NCBI GenBank assembly: GCA_007376405.1 | Contig: VMGD01000011.1 | Span: 1-36,922 of the forward strand | Direction: 5' to 3' | DNA from: Microgenomates group bacterium Gr01-1014_7 | GTDB taxonomy: Bacteria > Patescibacteriota > Microgenomatia > Daviesbacterales > UBA10151 | DNA length: 36,922 nt | Shown: piece after piece, positions 15,212-23,879 of the stretch | How positions within the stretch are numbered: position 1 is the stretch's first letter | How the letters are laid out: each line of letters opens with the position of its first letter | The notes under the pieces: model-generated | The model's input: the letters and a program-made list of their open reading frames with translations, nothing else | Told to the model about the DNA's origin: nothing | Database searches by the model: none | Made by a program: the position numbers and the translations under genes

Positions 15212-15430
15212 ATGAATACTGATGACCCAAATCAAGCACCGCCTAGCGACAATAACCAGCAACAGACAACAGATTCTGGTAGCGATTCTGGTCAACCACT
15301 GACAGATTTAGTTGATGCACTCCAATCAGTTGATACGGAGTCACCGGAAGCATCATTAAACCCAACAAGCATAGATGACAATAATGGAGGCAGAATAGAG
15401 TTAAACGAAGATCCGCCTATTAAGAAGTAG
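15212..15430 (+). CDS. Small acidic, low-complexity protein
   Basis: 72 aa, rich in Asp, Gln, Asn, Ser and Pro (PPSDNNQQQTTDSGSDSG) and probably unstructured. No family recognised. TATAAT (15199-15204) lies 7 nt before the ATG, so the start is well supported and leaderless. It ends 4 nt before the terminase-like gene, so the two likely share a transcript. It could be a scaffold or accessory protein of an integrated element. Confidence 0.55.
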   Translation: MNTDDPNQAPPSDNNQQQTTDSGSDSGQPLTDLVDALQSVDTESPEASLNPTSIDDNNGGRIELNEDPPIKK

Positions 15431-15434
15431 CACC

Positions 15435-15833
15435 TTGAACCCTATGGATACTGCTCAAACCGATCAAGAATTATTTGAAAAAGAATTAAATACCAGCAGG
15501 CTAGATATTGACGAACTTGTTGGAGGCGATAAGGAAATGCCGATATTCTTATCAGAATGGTTAAAAAATGGACTCAATGCCAGCGCAGCTTACAAAACCT
15601 TACACCCCAACGTCAGTGATGCTTCAGCCAGAGTCTTAGGCTCAAAAAAGTTAACAAAGATTAACATTTCCGCTATTTTGGCAGGATATGATCTTGGGTA
15701 TAGTGATTATATCCTGGGTCTTAAAGAAGGTTTAGCTGCCATGAAATTTAATGAACAAACAGGAGAAAAAGTACCAGATTATAAAGTGAGATTAGAATTC
15801 CACCGTATTTTAGGTAAGCTATTAGGATTTTAA
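15435..15833 (+). CDS. Terminase-small-subunit-like DNA-binding protein
   Basis: 132 aa. Residues ~35-75 (FLSEWLKNGLNASAAYKTLH then SDASARVLGSKKLTKINI) form the helix-turn-helix typical of phage terminase small subunits, where 'xN-A-xx-AY...SD-x-SAR-LG' recruits packaging machinery to DNA. The rest is helical and ends RLEFHRILGKLLGF. No large terminase, portal or capsid gene is present, so it is an isolated phage-type gene or a DNA-binding protein borrowed by the element that also carries the serine recombinase. Confidence 0.5.
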   Translation: MNPMDTAQTDQELFEKELNTSRLDIDELVGGDKEMPIFLSEWLKNGLNASAAYKTLHPNVSDASARVLGSKKLTKINISAILAGYDLGYSDYILGLKEGLAAMKFNEQTGEKVPDYKVRLEFHRILGKLLGF

Positions 15834-15853
15834 CTAATCAGCATTTAAGTAAC

Positions 15854-17428
15854 TCATTTTTGTAGAGAACATTTAGTTTGTGATGCAAAAAAGTCTCGGA
15901 GTTTTGCTGATTCGTTTATGACATTACCATGATCTAATCTCCAAGCATATAGGTGAGATAAAGGTGTCTTCTCATGATGAATAAATTGGCCAGCTAGAGT
16001 ATTGACAACTACCTCTTCTCCACACAGCATCTTTTTAATGGATTCTTCATCATACAAAAGCATCGGAAAGTCTCTTGGATTAGTTATATTTCTTTTGATC
16101 GCAAACGGAATGGTTATGGACCAGTCTAGGAGCATTAGACGGTTAGTATCTTGGCCTGTGTATACAAAAATATCATCACTTTCACCTTTCGGTACAAAAT
16201 CATCTATTTGGTTCCACACATTATTTACAGCAGTAATTGATCTATAAGGCAATTGAGAGGATAAGAGCATATTAGTATAGAATATGTTTAATCCTAAAAT
16301 TAACAAACAAATAGTTAAAAAATACTTTCTGTTCACAGATGTTATAAAACTTGACACCAAATAAGCTAAAGCGATTGAAGATATTGTCAGGTATCTATAA
16401 GAGGTTCCCGCAGCTATATAACTGTAAAACCACCAGTTTGGTAAGTAGGCTATCGGTATAAACAATAAGAAAAACAATCGCCATTGAAGTTCATTTGTCC
16501 TAAGTTTCAGAAATCTGATTGCTGTTAAATATAAGAAAATTAATAAAAAGAAACATGATAGTAATGACAAAAAGGTAGGAGAAGATAAACCAGCAATTTC
16601 CTGTATGGGTATGATCCAGCCAATTGAGAGATTACCGATAGAAGCAAAGAAGTTACTTATTCTGGGGATAAAATCTCCTGAAATAATACCAATTGATTCA
16701 GTAGACCTAGATACTAAACCGCCCGTTCCTTTACCTTGTAAAATTGAAAAAGTCAGCAAAAGCAAAAATAAAAAGGTTATTATTCGCAGTATTGCTAATT
16801 TTGCTCTCTTTTGACTAGGGCTTTTTATAAAGCTGAGAATATCCCAAATCACTATTAAAGCAGGAAGACCTGTAGCTCTTGCAGGAGAGATGAAAATACT
16901 TATCAGTAAAAATGGCAATGAACAAATAAATCCAATTAAACTATTCTCTTCAAAAGATTTTACCCAATAATAAAAGCCTATACCAAAAAATATTATTATT
17001 AAGGCAGCTGCATGATTGCTGGCCCAAGTAAATGATTCTATCCCAATAACTGTGGTTGAAAAGAATAAGCCTGCCAAAGCAGCCGTTTTAAATGATTTAG
17101 TGATTCCTAAAATCATCAGAGACACGCTAAGAGAGGCCAGTATTTTTAGAACAAGTCCTTCTATCTGCCAATACAGAGGATTAAGTTTAAAAATTGGTCC
17201 AAAAAACATCTGTTCTAGGGTCATGCCTGGATGGTCTGGTAACCCAAGGAGAGTTAAGAGTAACTCTGGCCTGTAATATGCCATCCAAAGACGGCTCCAA
17301 TCATCCTTCCAAAAATGAAAGTTCAGAGATTGCCAAGAACTGATGAAAACTAAAACAGTTATTGAAAAGGTATAGATTAGGACTGATTTTATCGGTGGTG
17401 AGAGTAATCTATTTTCCTCATTTTGCAT
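15854..17428 (-). CDS. Large polytopic membrane protein, GT-C-like
   Basis: 524 aa with ~11 membrane segments. The first outer loop has LNFHFWKDDWSRLW, an acidic-aromatic loop like that of GT-C lipid-linked glycosyltransferases. The C-terminal ~110 residues are soluble and cysteine-containing. Substrate unknown. TATTAT lies 6 nt before the ATG on the minus strand. It is divergent from the recombinase gene and may be cargo of the same element. Confidence 0.65.
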   Translation of the reverse strand: MQNEENRLLSPPIKSVLIYTFSITVLVFISSWQSLNFHFWKDDWSRLWMAYYRPELLLTLLGLPDHPGMTLEQMFFGPIFKLNPLYWQIEGLVLKILASLSVSLMILGITKSFKTAALAGLFFSTTVIGIESFTWASNHAAALIIIFFGIGFYYWVKSFEENSLIGFICSLPFLLISIFISPARATGLPALIVIWDILSFIKSPSQKRAKLAILRIITFLFLLLLTFSILQGKGTGGLVSRSTESIGIISGDFIPRISNFFASIGNLSIGWIIPIQEIAGLSSPTFLSLLSCFFLLIFLYLTAIRFLKLRTNELQWRLFFLLFIPIAYLPNWWFYSYIAAGTSYRYLTISSIALAYLVSSFITSVNRKYFLTICLLILGLNIFYTNMLLSSQLPYRSITAVNNVWNQIDDFVPKGESDDIFVYTGQDTNRLMLLDWSITIPFAIKRNITNPRDFPMLLYDEESIKKMLCGEEVVVNTLAGQFIHHEKTPLSHLYAWRLDHGNVINESAKLRDFFASQTKCSLQK

Positions 17429-17472
17429 GACTCAATAATACCATCCCAAGGTAGCTTTGGTATAATCCTTTA
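17429..17472. promoter_or_regulatory. Divergent leaderless promoters of the membrane protein and recombinase
   Basis: Only 44 bases separate the two ATGs. TATTAT (minus, 17435-17440) is 6 nt from the left ATG and TATAAT (plus, 17461-17466) is 6 nt from the right ATG. The two promoters overlap in their -35 zones and should interfere with each other. Confidence 0.6.
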
Positions 17473-19020
17473 ATGGATGAGCCAGAGTTAGATTTTACTA
17501 AGCTAAAGTATGTTCTTTATGCCAGAAAGTCTACAGATGACCCTCAAAGGCAAGTAAGATCCATAGGCGACCAGATATTTGAATGTAAACAATTAGCTTC
17601 AAGGCTTGGATTAAATCTTGTTAAAGTCTTAGAAGAAACAAAATCAGCTAAGAAACCAAATAAACGACCATTATTTAGACAAATGTTAAATGACCTTAAA
17701 AAAGGTGTCTATGATGGCATATTAGCTTGGAATCCAGATAGATTGGCTCGGAATATGAAAGAAGGTGGGGAAATCATAGACATGATAGATGAGGAAGAAA
17801 TTAAGGATTTAAAGTTTGTTACCCACCACTTTACCAAAGATGCTAACGGCAAAATGCTTTTAGGAATGAGTTTTGTGCTAAGTAAGCAATATAGTGACGA
17901 TCTATCTCAAAAGGTAACAAGAGGTGTCAGAAGGAACTTTGCAGAGGGCAAATCCGCAATCCCCAAACATGGGTATATCAGAACTGAGGAAGGTTATTAC
18001 AAACCTGATGGTAAAAACTTTGAGCTAATCTGTACAGCTTGGGAGTTAAGATCAAAGGGTGAATCTTTAGAGGATATAACTAAATTTATGAATGATAACA
18101 ATTATTCAAAAGTTATTAAACGAACAGGCAGAAAAGTTGATATGGATATAAAGATTTTAACTGACATTTTCCATGACCCTTTTTACTACGGCATTTTAGT
18201 TCAGGCTAAACAAACTGTAGATTTAAGAGAAATTTATAACTTCCAACCTGCTACGACCGAAGATATTTACAATCAAGTTCAGGAGCTTTCAATTAGAAGA
18301 CTGAAACCATTTAATACTAAACACAGATTAGCTTTTTATCCACTCAAAGCTATGGTTAGATGTTCCTTTTGTGGGCATAATATGGTAGTTGGCCCATCAA
18401 CTGGAAGTAAAGGCACAAGATACCTCAACTATAGATGTGATAATAAGCTCTGTTTAAGAAAAAAGAGATCAATACGAGCCAAAGAAGTATTTAACTGGAT
18501 CTATGGATTCCTAAAAGATGGGCTCAATTTAACTGAGGAAGATTATAAGCGGTACTACCATGATCTAACTAGACTCACAGATGATAAAAGGCAGAAAATA
18601 GGCATAGAGATCCATAGCAAGCAAGGTAGGATAAAAGTAATTGACCAGGAGATCAAAGAACGCTCTTTAGGACTTCTAACGCTCAATATTCAGCCAACAG
18701 TCAAGAAAGTTAATGAGGATAGAGTGTTGGAGCTTGAGCAGGAGAAAGAAGAATTACATGCGAAAATTGAAGAGCTTAAAGCAAAACTAACAAATTCAGA
18801 AGATGATAGATTATCCATTGAAGAGTTCTTGAACCTATCAAAAAATGCTGGTGTAATAGTCCAAAGTGCCAATGCAATTATAAAAGATAAGATTTGTAGA
18901 GAAATATTCTTGAACTTCACTGTCAATGAGGAGAAAGTATTGTCATACCAGCTTAAACCCCACTTTGCAGAGATGCTAAAAAGCAAGCAACAACGTACTA
19001 GTCGGGGTGAGAGGAATTGA
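17473..19020 (+). CDS. Large serine recombinase (site-specific integrase)
   Basis: 515 aa. The resolvase-type catalytic domain starts YARKSTDD with nucleophile Ser20 and shows the conserved DGILAWNPDRLARNMKE block. A recombinase domain follows (~170-290), then a zinc ribbon (RCSFCGHNMV...RCDNKLC), a coiled-coil region (~385-440) and a short tail. The set is complete, so it is probably active. The last codons (RGERN, stop) lie inside the tRNA-Pro gene on the opposite strand, so the tRNA 3' half is the likely attachment site and this is the element's right edge. TATAAT lies 6 nt before the ATG. No directionality factor is recognised. Confidence 0.93.
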   Translation: MDEPELDFTKLKYVLYARKSTDDPQRQVRSIGDQIFECKQLASRLGLNLVKVLEETKSAKKPNKRPLFRQMLNDLKKGVYDGILAWNPDRLARNMKEGGEIIDMIDEEEIKDLKFVTHHFTKDANGKMLLGMSFVLSKQYSDDLSQKVTRGVRRNFAEGKSAIPKHGYIRTEEGYYKPDGKNFELICTAWELRSKGESLEDITKFMNDNNYSKVIKRTGRKVDMDIKILTDIFHDPFYYGILVQAKQTVDLREIYNFQPATTEDIYNQVQELSIRRLKPFNTKHRLAFYPLKAMVRCSFCGHNMVVGPSTGSKGTRYLNYRCDNKLCLRKKRSIRAKEVFNWIYGFLKDGLNLTEEDYKRYYHDLTRLTDDKRQKIGIEIHSKQGRIKVIDQEIKERSLGLLTLNIQPTVKKVNEDRVLELEQEKEELHAKIEELKAKLTNSEDDRLSIEEFLNLSKNAGVIVQSANAIIKDKICREIFLNFTVNEEKVLSYQLKPHFAEMLKSKQQRTSRGERN

Positions 19021-19073
19021 ACCTCCTGCTTCTCGCTCCCAAAGCGAGCGTTCTACCGATGAACTACACCCCG
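19002..19073 (-). tRNA. tRNA-Pro (UGG)
   Basis: 7-bp acceptor CGGGGTG/CACCCCG, discriminator A, anticodon loop TTTGGGA, T-loop TTCAATT and D-loop ATCGGTA, all standard. CCA is not encoded. The 3' half is antisense to the end of the recombinase gene. Confidence 0.95.
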
Positions 19074-19093
19074 TTATTATAGGCCAGTACCAG

Positions 19094-19176
19094 TACCCAG
19101 GGAGGGACTCGAACCCTCACGTCCTCGCGGACAACGGCTCTTAAGGCCGCACTGTCTACCATTCCAGCACCTGGGC
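19094..19176 (-). tRNA. tRNA-Leu (UAA)
   Basis: An 83-nt class II tRNA with long variable arm. Acceptor GCCCAGG/CCTGGGT, anticodon loop CTTAAGA, T-loop TTCGAGT, discriminator A, no CCA. It is transcribed with tRNA-Pro, 20 nt apart. On the minus strand TAGAAT (19194-19199) is a candidate -10. Confidence 0.95.
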
Positions 19177-19252
19177 ATCAGTTTTACCTCCGTATTCTAC
19201 CAAATAATTTGCCCTGTTGACAGATACAAATTACAGGAGGACAATTAATTTT

Positions 19253-20347
19253 ATGACCAAAACCCTAAAAGATACTTTGCGTGAAATCCAGATCACCCTT
19301 GGCAAGCCTCATAAAACCTTTGCCGGGGCCCTGAAATATTATTTAAGCTTTCTAAATATCACGGAGGCAGGCGAGAAACTTCCCTCCGCAGCTCCAAAGA
19401 CGCAAAAAATAGATACAATAACTTATGGAAAAATTACCTGGGCAGATGTAAAAGACCCTACCAGGAGGGAAATTGCCGAAATAGCTAAGGAATATCCTTT
19501 TCACCCTCTTCACCTTGAGGATTGTATTTCCCGTGGACAATCTTTAAAAATAGAGCAAAACGACGAAGACAAATATTTATTTTTACTGTTCCGCTTCCCC
19601 TATTTAAACCCTCACCAGAAAAGCATTACTATAAACCAGATTTGTTTTTTCCTGGGGGAAAATTATCTGGTTACCGTCCATGAAAACGCAACCGATACCA
19701 TCTCAACCATATTTAATGACTGCAAAGAAAGCCAGGAGCAGCGCAAGGCATACATTGGAACTTCGTCTTCCCATCTTTTATATACCATAATAAATAAACT
19801 GACAGATGACCTGTCTCCTGTTTTGGACCAGGTTTTAAAAGAGGTGGAAGAGGCGGAGGATGTAGTTTTTGATGACAAAGTTTCGGGTGTCTATAAAATA
19901 GGCCAGCTGCGGCGCAAAATCATCAGCCTAAGGAGGGTAATCGGGCCTTTAAGGACTCTTCTTGCGGATATTGCAGCAAGGATAAATAAATTCAGCTCAA
20001 CCAATTTTACGGTTTATTTTGAAAATATTACCCATCAGGTTGAAAAAACCTGGGAAACTCTGGAGGAAGCCAGGGAAACTGTTGAGATTTACAAGGATTC
20101 GGATTTTACATATTCAACCGAAAAAACCAACAAAATTTTATCGGTGCTTACTATTATCTTTACTTTATCTATTCCTGCAACTGTTTTAGGTACTTTTTAT
20201 GGTATGAATATTTTACTCCCGGGGGGGTTGGAAAGCGATTCCTGGAATTTCTGGGGTAAGTACACAAGCTTTATTATTATTATTCTTGCAGCTTCTATAC
20301 CCGCATTACTTATGCAGATGTACTTTAGAAAAAGAGGCTGGTTTTAG
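19253..20347 (+). CDS. corA: CorA-family divalent metal (Mg2+/Co2+) channel
   Basis: 364 aa. The C-terminal two membrane segments carry the selectivity motif YGMN (GTFYGMNI), and the protein ends with the basic MYFRKRGWF tail of this family. A long soluble N-terminal domain and stalk helix (DQVLKEVEEAEDVVF...) precede them. CorA forms a pentameric Mg2+ channel. I choose ATG 19253 because CAGGAGG lies 11 nt before it; an upstream TTG at 19217 is in frame but lies within TTGACA, a likely -35 box. Confidence 0.93.
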   Translation: MTKTLKDTLREIQITLGKPHKTFAGALKYYLSFLNITEAGEKLPSAAPKTQKIDTITYGKITWADVKDPTRREIAEIAKEYPFHPLHLEDCISRGQSLKIEQNDEDKYLFLLFRFPYLNPHQKSITINQICFFLGENYLVTVHENATDTISTIFNDCKESQEQRKAYIGTSSSHLLYTIINKLTDDLSPVLDQVLKEVEEAEDVVFDDKVSGVYKIGQLRRKIISLRRVIGPLRTLLADIAARINKFSSTNFTVYFENITHQVEKTWETLEEARETVEIYKDSDFTYSTEKTNKILSVLTIIFTLSIPATVLGTFYGMNILLPGGLESDSWNFWGKYTSFIIIILAASIPALLMQMYFRKRGWF

Positions 20348-20373
20348 ACTCAAATTTTGGGCGCTTTTATCCC

Positions 20374-20402
20374 TTGACATCAAGTAAATGATATGTTAAA
20401 AT
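20374..20402 (+). promoter_or_regulatory. Promoter of the transposase fragment
   Basis: TTGACA (20374-20379), 17-nt spacer, TAAAAT (20397-20402), then ATG after 6 nt. One of the best promoter matches in the window. Confidence 0.6.
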
Positions 20403-20408
20403 GAGGCT

Positions 20409-20786
20409 ATGGAAGAAAGATTTAGCCTCGGAGCATTTTTAATAAAATTTGGTACTCCTGATAAGTGTTTAAAGACTATTTTTGACTTACGTTTCCCTAA
20501 AGGAGCTTTTTGTGAATCTTGCAAGATGGTAACAAAGTTCTACAGAGTAGAAGGCCGACCCCTATATGCTTGTTCTTGTGGATGGCAGATTTCTCCTTTA
20601 GCTGGAACTATCTTAGAAAAGACTACTACTCCACTACAATACTGGTTCTACGCTGTTTTTATCATGTCTACAACCCGTTCTGGGGTATCTGCTAAGCAGT
20701 TACAGAGAATGTTAGGTGTAACTTATAAAACAGCTTGGAGTGTCAAGTATAATTTAATATTGTGCAATATTACGGCAAAATTATAA
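20409..20786 (+). pseudogene. IS1595-type transposase, N-terminal fragment
   Basis: 125 aa. The zinc ribbon CESC...YACSCGW and the following AGTILEKTTTPLQYWFYAVF and GVSAKQLQRMLGVTYKTAW are the N-terminal half of ISXO2/IS1595 transposases. After KTAW the sequence changes to SVKYNLILCNITAKL and stops, so the whole DDE catalytic domain is lost. A good promoter remains, so a short DNA-binding peptide may still be made. Confidence 0.8.
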
Positions 20787-20905
20787 TTTAAAATTGTGCA
20801 TTTTTTAGTAAAATAATTAATCCTTCTTTTTAAAATAATGACCTACGATAAGGGATACTCACAAGTAATTCATGCAGTTTATGCTAAAATCAGGCATTAA
20901 TAAAT

Positions 20906-21802
20906 ATGATTGAACTATATCGTGCTAATAATAAATTCGATGTCAAAAATCGACATAGAAATGTTTATGCTTATAGAGAATTTTTACTTGGGAATAAAGA
21001 TGAAGGAAGATTGGATTGTGACTTTGAAGAAATACAAAGATTTGTACAAACAGATACTGCACATCGCATCCCGAATGAACTTGTACAATTTTTTGCTGTT
21101 ATGGAGAAATGGCAACTTGTTGTTCCTGATGACTTTGATGAACGATTAATATTTCTGGGAAGACGTGTTGCTACTGCGGAAAATATTTTACTTCAAGAAG
21201 CTCAGGCAACGATTTATATAGAAGCTGGTTTCACTAAATGTGGGCCTTTACCTTATGGAATAGGAGGGATTGATCTGGCAACAATTATGCCTGATTCGAA
21301 TGGGGACAAGCGTATTGTTGGTATACATTATCTATGCTGCACTAATCAAACTACTAAAGTTAATAACGGCCGGGGAAGAATGGACGCTACTCATGTAGAC
21401 GTTTCCCTAAAAGAGGAAGAATATACTCGGCTCCCAACACCATTTGATTCCTTCTTACCACCGATTGTAGATATACCAAGAGAAGTTTTTAATCATCCTA
21501 TGCCAATTCTTACTGTGCCGGTTGGTGCAATTATGACACAAGCTATGATAGATGAACTACCAGAACCCCATAGACAAGCTTTGAGTGTTTCTCCATCTAA
21601 TAGACTCCAACTTATCAAAATAGGAGGACGAGGAGATGAAAACATGGATTTTGACCAAGGAGTATCATTATATATTGAAGAAGGACACATTAAGTTAGGT
21701 TTATTAAAACCATTAGGAGATAATAGACCATGGCACATAACAATTCCTGAAACTCTAACAAAAAACAGATTTATATCCTCGCCTGATGATATTAAAATTT
21801 GA
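20906..21802 (+). CDS. Hypothetical protein, 298 aa
   Basis: No family recognised. Soluble; the first ~60 residues are basic and helical (VKNRHRNVYAYREFLLGN), the middle contains MPDSNGDKRIVGIHYLCC with a Cys pair, and the rest is beta-rich with many prolines (PTPFDSFLPPIVDIP). TAAAAT lies about 18 nt before the ATG. It sits between two transposase remnants and is AT-rich, which suggests acquired DNA. Confidence 0.55.
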   Translation: MIELYRANNKFDVKNRHRNVYAYREFLLGNKDEGRLDCDFEEIQRFVQTDTAHRIPNELVQFFAVMEKWQLVVPDDFDERLIFLGRRVATAENILLQEAQATIYIEAGFTKCGPLPYGIGGIDLATIMPDSNGDKRIVGIHYLCCTNQTTKVNNGRGRMDATHVDVSLKEEEYTRLPTPFDSFLPPIVDIPREVFNHPMPILTVPVGAIMTQAMIDELPEPHRQALSVSPSNRLQLIKIGGRGDENMDFDQGVSLYIEEGHIKLGLLKPLGDNRPWHITIPETLTKNRFISSPDDIKI

Positions 21803-21865
21803 TTATAAATAGTTTCCTACAAAATAATAGGTTTCATAGGATTTGTCTTATTTCAGATTAGGTTA

Positions 21866-22367
21866 CAGGACTTACGCACCTGAATAATCAGTTTTTACAG
21901 TTTTAACCACTAAAAATATATCCCACTGGGAATTTGTGCCTGTATTAAATACTGCTCAACAAACCTTAATTTTTGTTTACAGGTAAGGGAATCATGGGAG
22001 ATTTCAGGTAGGCAAAGAGTGCATCTTGGATGATTTTACTCTTGGCCTCATACCAGGATATGTTTTCTTCCAACCGCTTCTTTTCTAAAGCCAGGAAGGA
22101 AAGAATGCTGCAAAATATATGTGTTCGGAGTATTCCCAGATTATCTTAGGGGTTAATTTAATCCTGGATAAAAATCTGGTAATTGAATCATGGGCTGTAT
22201 CTGAAACCAAGGAAGCAAATTGGGTGGCTGTGAAGTTAGTCTGGGCTGATATCAAAAACTGACAGTAACTTTTCTTAGAACACTTTCTTTTAACCAATGT
22301 CATCACCACCTAACCTCCGTCCCTATCCTAATTTTAACAAGTTAGTGGGTTAATTGCGTAAGTCCTG
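21866..22367. mobile_element. Internally deleted insertion sequence (MITE-like), 502 bp
   Basis: Perfect 13-bp terminal inverted repeats: CAGGACTTACGCA at 21866-21878 and TGCGTAAGTCCTG at 22355-22367. The interior holds N- and C-terminal pieces of one transposase on the minus strand. Ends intact and middle lost is the usual form of a non-autonomous derivative. No clear target duplication is visible at the borders. Confidence 0.75.
21966..22309 (-). pseudogene. Deleted transposase (N- and C-terminal pieces)
   Basis: The N-terminal piece reads KSYCQFLISAQTNFTATQFA then SDTAHDSITRFLSRIKLTPK, like the N-terminus of IS4/IS701-type DDE transposases, and stops in frame at 22085. A second frame reads SILSFLALEKKRLEENISWY then KSKIIQDALFAYLKS and stops at 21966, like a transposase C-terminus. 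The catalytic middle is absent; the junction is near 22130. Confidence 0.7.
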
Positions 22368-22375
22368 AAGTAGTT

Positions 22376-22528
22376 TTAAATTTTCTTAATAAGCCCTAAA
22401 AACTTTTTCTTTTCAACACTACCTTCTTCAGTAATCTTATGTATTTTTTGATCTTGAGGATACCTTTCTTCTATCTCTCGGTTCTTTCGTTGAACTCGTT
22501 TTAAAGTAAGGTTCGGAAATTGTTTCAT
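22376..22528 (-). CDS. Small basic hypothetical protein, 50 aa
   Basis: The frame reads MKQFPNLTLKRVQRKNREIE then ERYPQDQKIHKITEEGS and ends KKKFLGLIKKI. It is highly charged and lysine-rich, probably helical. No family recognised. The stop is 9 nt from the right end of the deleted insertion sequence. Short length makes it uncertain. Confidence 0.4.
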   Translation of the reverse strand: MKQFPNLTLKRVQRKNREIEERYPQDQKIHKITEEGSVEKKKFLGLIKKI

Positions 22529-22584
22529 ATCTGGCTATAATTATACCCCATACTATCTACCTACTACTTGAGGTGGAGGTATAT

Positions 22585-22665
22585 ATGCCTTTTTGGGGGG
22601 TTGACAGATACACGGAATGGGTAGACAATGAGTTTATAAATCTCGAAGACAAAAGAGCAGTCTAG
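22585..22665 (+). CDS. Putative microprotein or leader peptide, 26 aa
   Basis: GAGGTGGAGGT lies 4 nt before an ATG, followed by MPFWGVDRYTEWVDNEFINL, then EDKRAV and TAG. The strong ribosome site for such a short frame is notable. It lies 31 nt before the membrane-protein gene at 22697 and could be its leader. Coding cannot be proven from one sequence. Confidence 0.4.
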   Translation: MPFWGVDRYTEWVDNEFINLEDKRAV

Positions 22666-22696
22666 GGATTTTTTTAGTGAGAAAGGGAAGTATACC

Positions 22697-23116
22697 ATGA
22701 CTACCAGAAGCTTAACACCGGTCGGGAAATTTTTTCTTAAAATTACAGAATGGGTAGGAACTCCTATATCTGCGATTATCCATACCCTCCTTTTTGGAGG
22801 GATTTTTTTGCTTAAACTGGTTGGATTTTCCACGGAATTTGTTCTGGCAGTTCTAACAACTACGGTTGCCCTGGAAGTAATATATCTTGCTATTTTTATT
22901 CAGCTCTCAATTAATAAAAGCGCAAGGACCCTGGAAAAAATGGAAGAGGAAGTTGCTGCCATCAGGGAAGATGAAGTAAAAACCCATACCATACTAATTC
23001 ATCTGGGCCATCAGATGAAAGCCATACAGCAGGATTTGGATATTCTTAAGAAAAACGGTTTCCTGAAGTCATCCAATGGCAACGGCAAACACCCGATCAG
23101 ACGAGCCCATGCATAA
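22697..23116 (+). CDS. Small membrane protein with two helices and a coiled coil (DUF1003-like)
   Basis: 139 aa. Two membrane segments (~19-40 and ~47-70), then ARTLEKMEEEVAAIREDEVK and LIHLGHQMKAIQQDLDILKK form a cytoplasmic coiled coil, with a basic tail. The order resembles DUF1003 and small low-affinity-iron-permease-like proteins, but the match is loose. GAAAGGGAAG supplies a Shine-Dalgarno. The SIMPL gene follows after 20 nt with its own -10 box. Confidence 0.55.
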   Translation: MTTRSLTPVGKFFLKITEWVGTPISAIIHTLLFGGIFLLKLVGFSTEFVLAVLTTTVALEVIYLAIFIQLSINKSARTLEKMEEEVAAIREDEVKTHTILIHLGHQMKAIQQDLDILKKNGFLKSSNGNGKHPIRRAHA

Positions 23117-23136
23117 AGTGTGGTATTATTAAATTT

Positions 23137-23877
23137 ATGTATTCCAGATTTACTTTGCCTCTAGCCTGGATATTAACTTTTTTTGTCCTGCTTTTTATAT
23201 ACACCAAATTTTTGGGCCCAATTCCCTTTTCTGTGAACTCTGTTACCACTACCAAATCCACCACCTTTGATGTAACCGGTGAAGGGAAAGTAATTGTTAA
23301 ACCGGACGTGGCAATGGTTAATGTGGGGGTGAGAACTCAATCCCAAACTGTTGATGAAGCTCAAACTCAGATGGATTCTTCTATAAATAAGGTTCCCCAG
23401 GCTCTAAAGGATTTAGGCGTTGACCCAAAGGATATTCAAACAACAAATTACAACATCAATCCTGATTATGACTTTTCAAAAGGTTCACAAAAAATAAAAG
23501 GCTATACCGCCAGCACAACGCTTTCCGTGAAAGTGAGAAGTATAGATAAAGTAAATAGCATTATTGATGCTGCAACAGCAAACGGAGCAAATGAGGTTTC
23601 AGGTGTAAGTTTTGACATTGATGATAAAACAAAAGCCCAAAATGAGGCAAGGGAAAAAGCAGTGGCCGAAGCTAAGAAAAAGGCTGAAGAAGCCTCCAAA
23701 ATTGCCGGGTTTAAATTGGGAAAAATTATCAACTATAGCGAAAATTTTGGAGAAGGTCCAGGACCGATTTCCCTTAGAGCCATTGGTGCCTTAGGGGCTG
23801 AGGATACTAAGACTCAAGTTGAGCTAGGCTCATCTGAAATAACTGTAACTGTGACTTTAAGCTATGAGATTCAATAA
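23137..23877 (+). CDS. SIMPL-domain (DUF541) protein, membrane anchored
   Basis: 246 aa. Residues 7-25 form a membrane anchor or uncleaved signal. The SIMPL domain begins FDVTGEGKVIVKPDVAMVNV and includes DIQTTNYNINPDYDF, GYTASTTLSVKV and the Ala/Lys-rich helix AREKAVAEAKKKAEEASKIA, ending VTVTLSYEI. Such proteins assemble outside the membrane in a range of bacteria, but their function is poorly known. TATTAT lies 7 nt before the ATG. It is convergent with the DUF1761 gene. Confidence 0.9.
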   Translation: MYSRFTLPLAWILTFFVLLFIYTKFLGPIPFSVNSVTTTKSTTFDVTGEGKVIVKPDVAMVNVGVRTQSQTVDEAQTQMDSSINKVPQALKDLGVDPKDIQTTNYNINPDYDFSKGSQKIKGYTASTTLSVKVRSIDKVNSIIDAATANGANEVSGVSFDIDDKTKAQNEAREKAVAEAKKKAEEASKIAGFKLGKIINYSENFGEGPGPISLRAIGALGAEDTKTQVELGSSEITVTVTLSYEIQ

Positions 23878-23879
23878 TC

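Noticed and set aside
19214-22613. Shared GTTGACAGATACA motif before corA (19216) and at 22600 as a regulon site
   Set aside because: Both contain TTGACA with GACAAT 17 nt on, so a common promoter shape explains the match; only two copies are seen.
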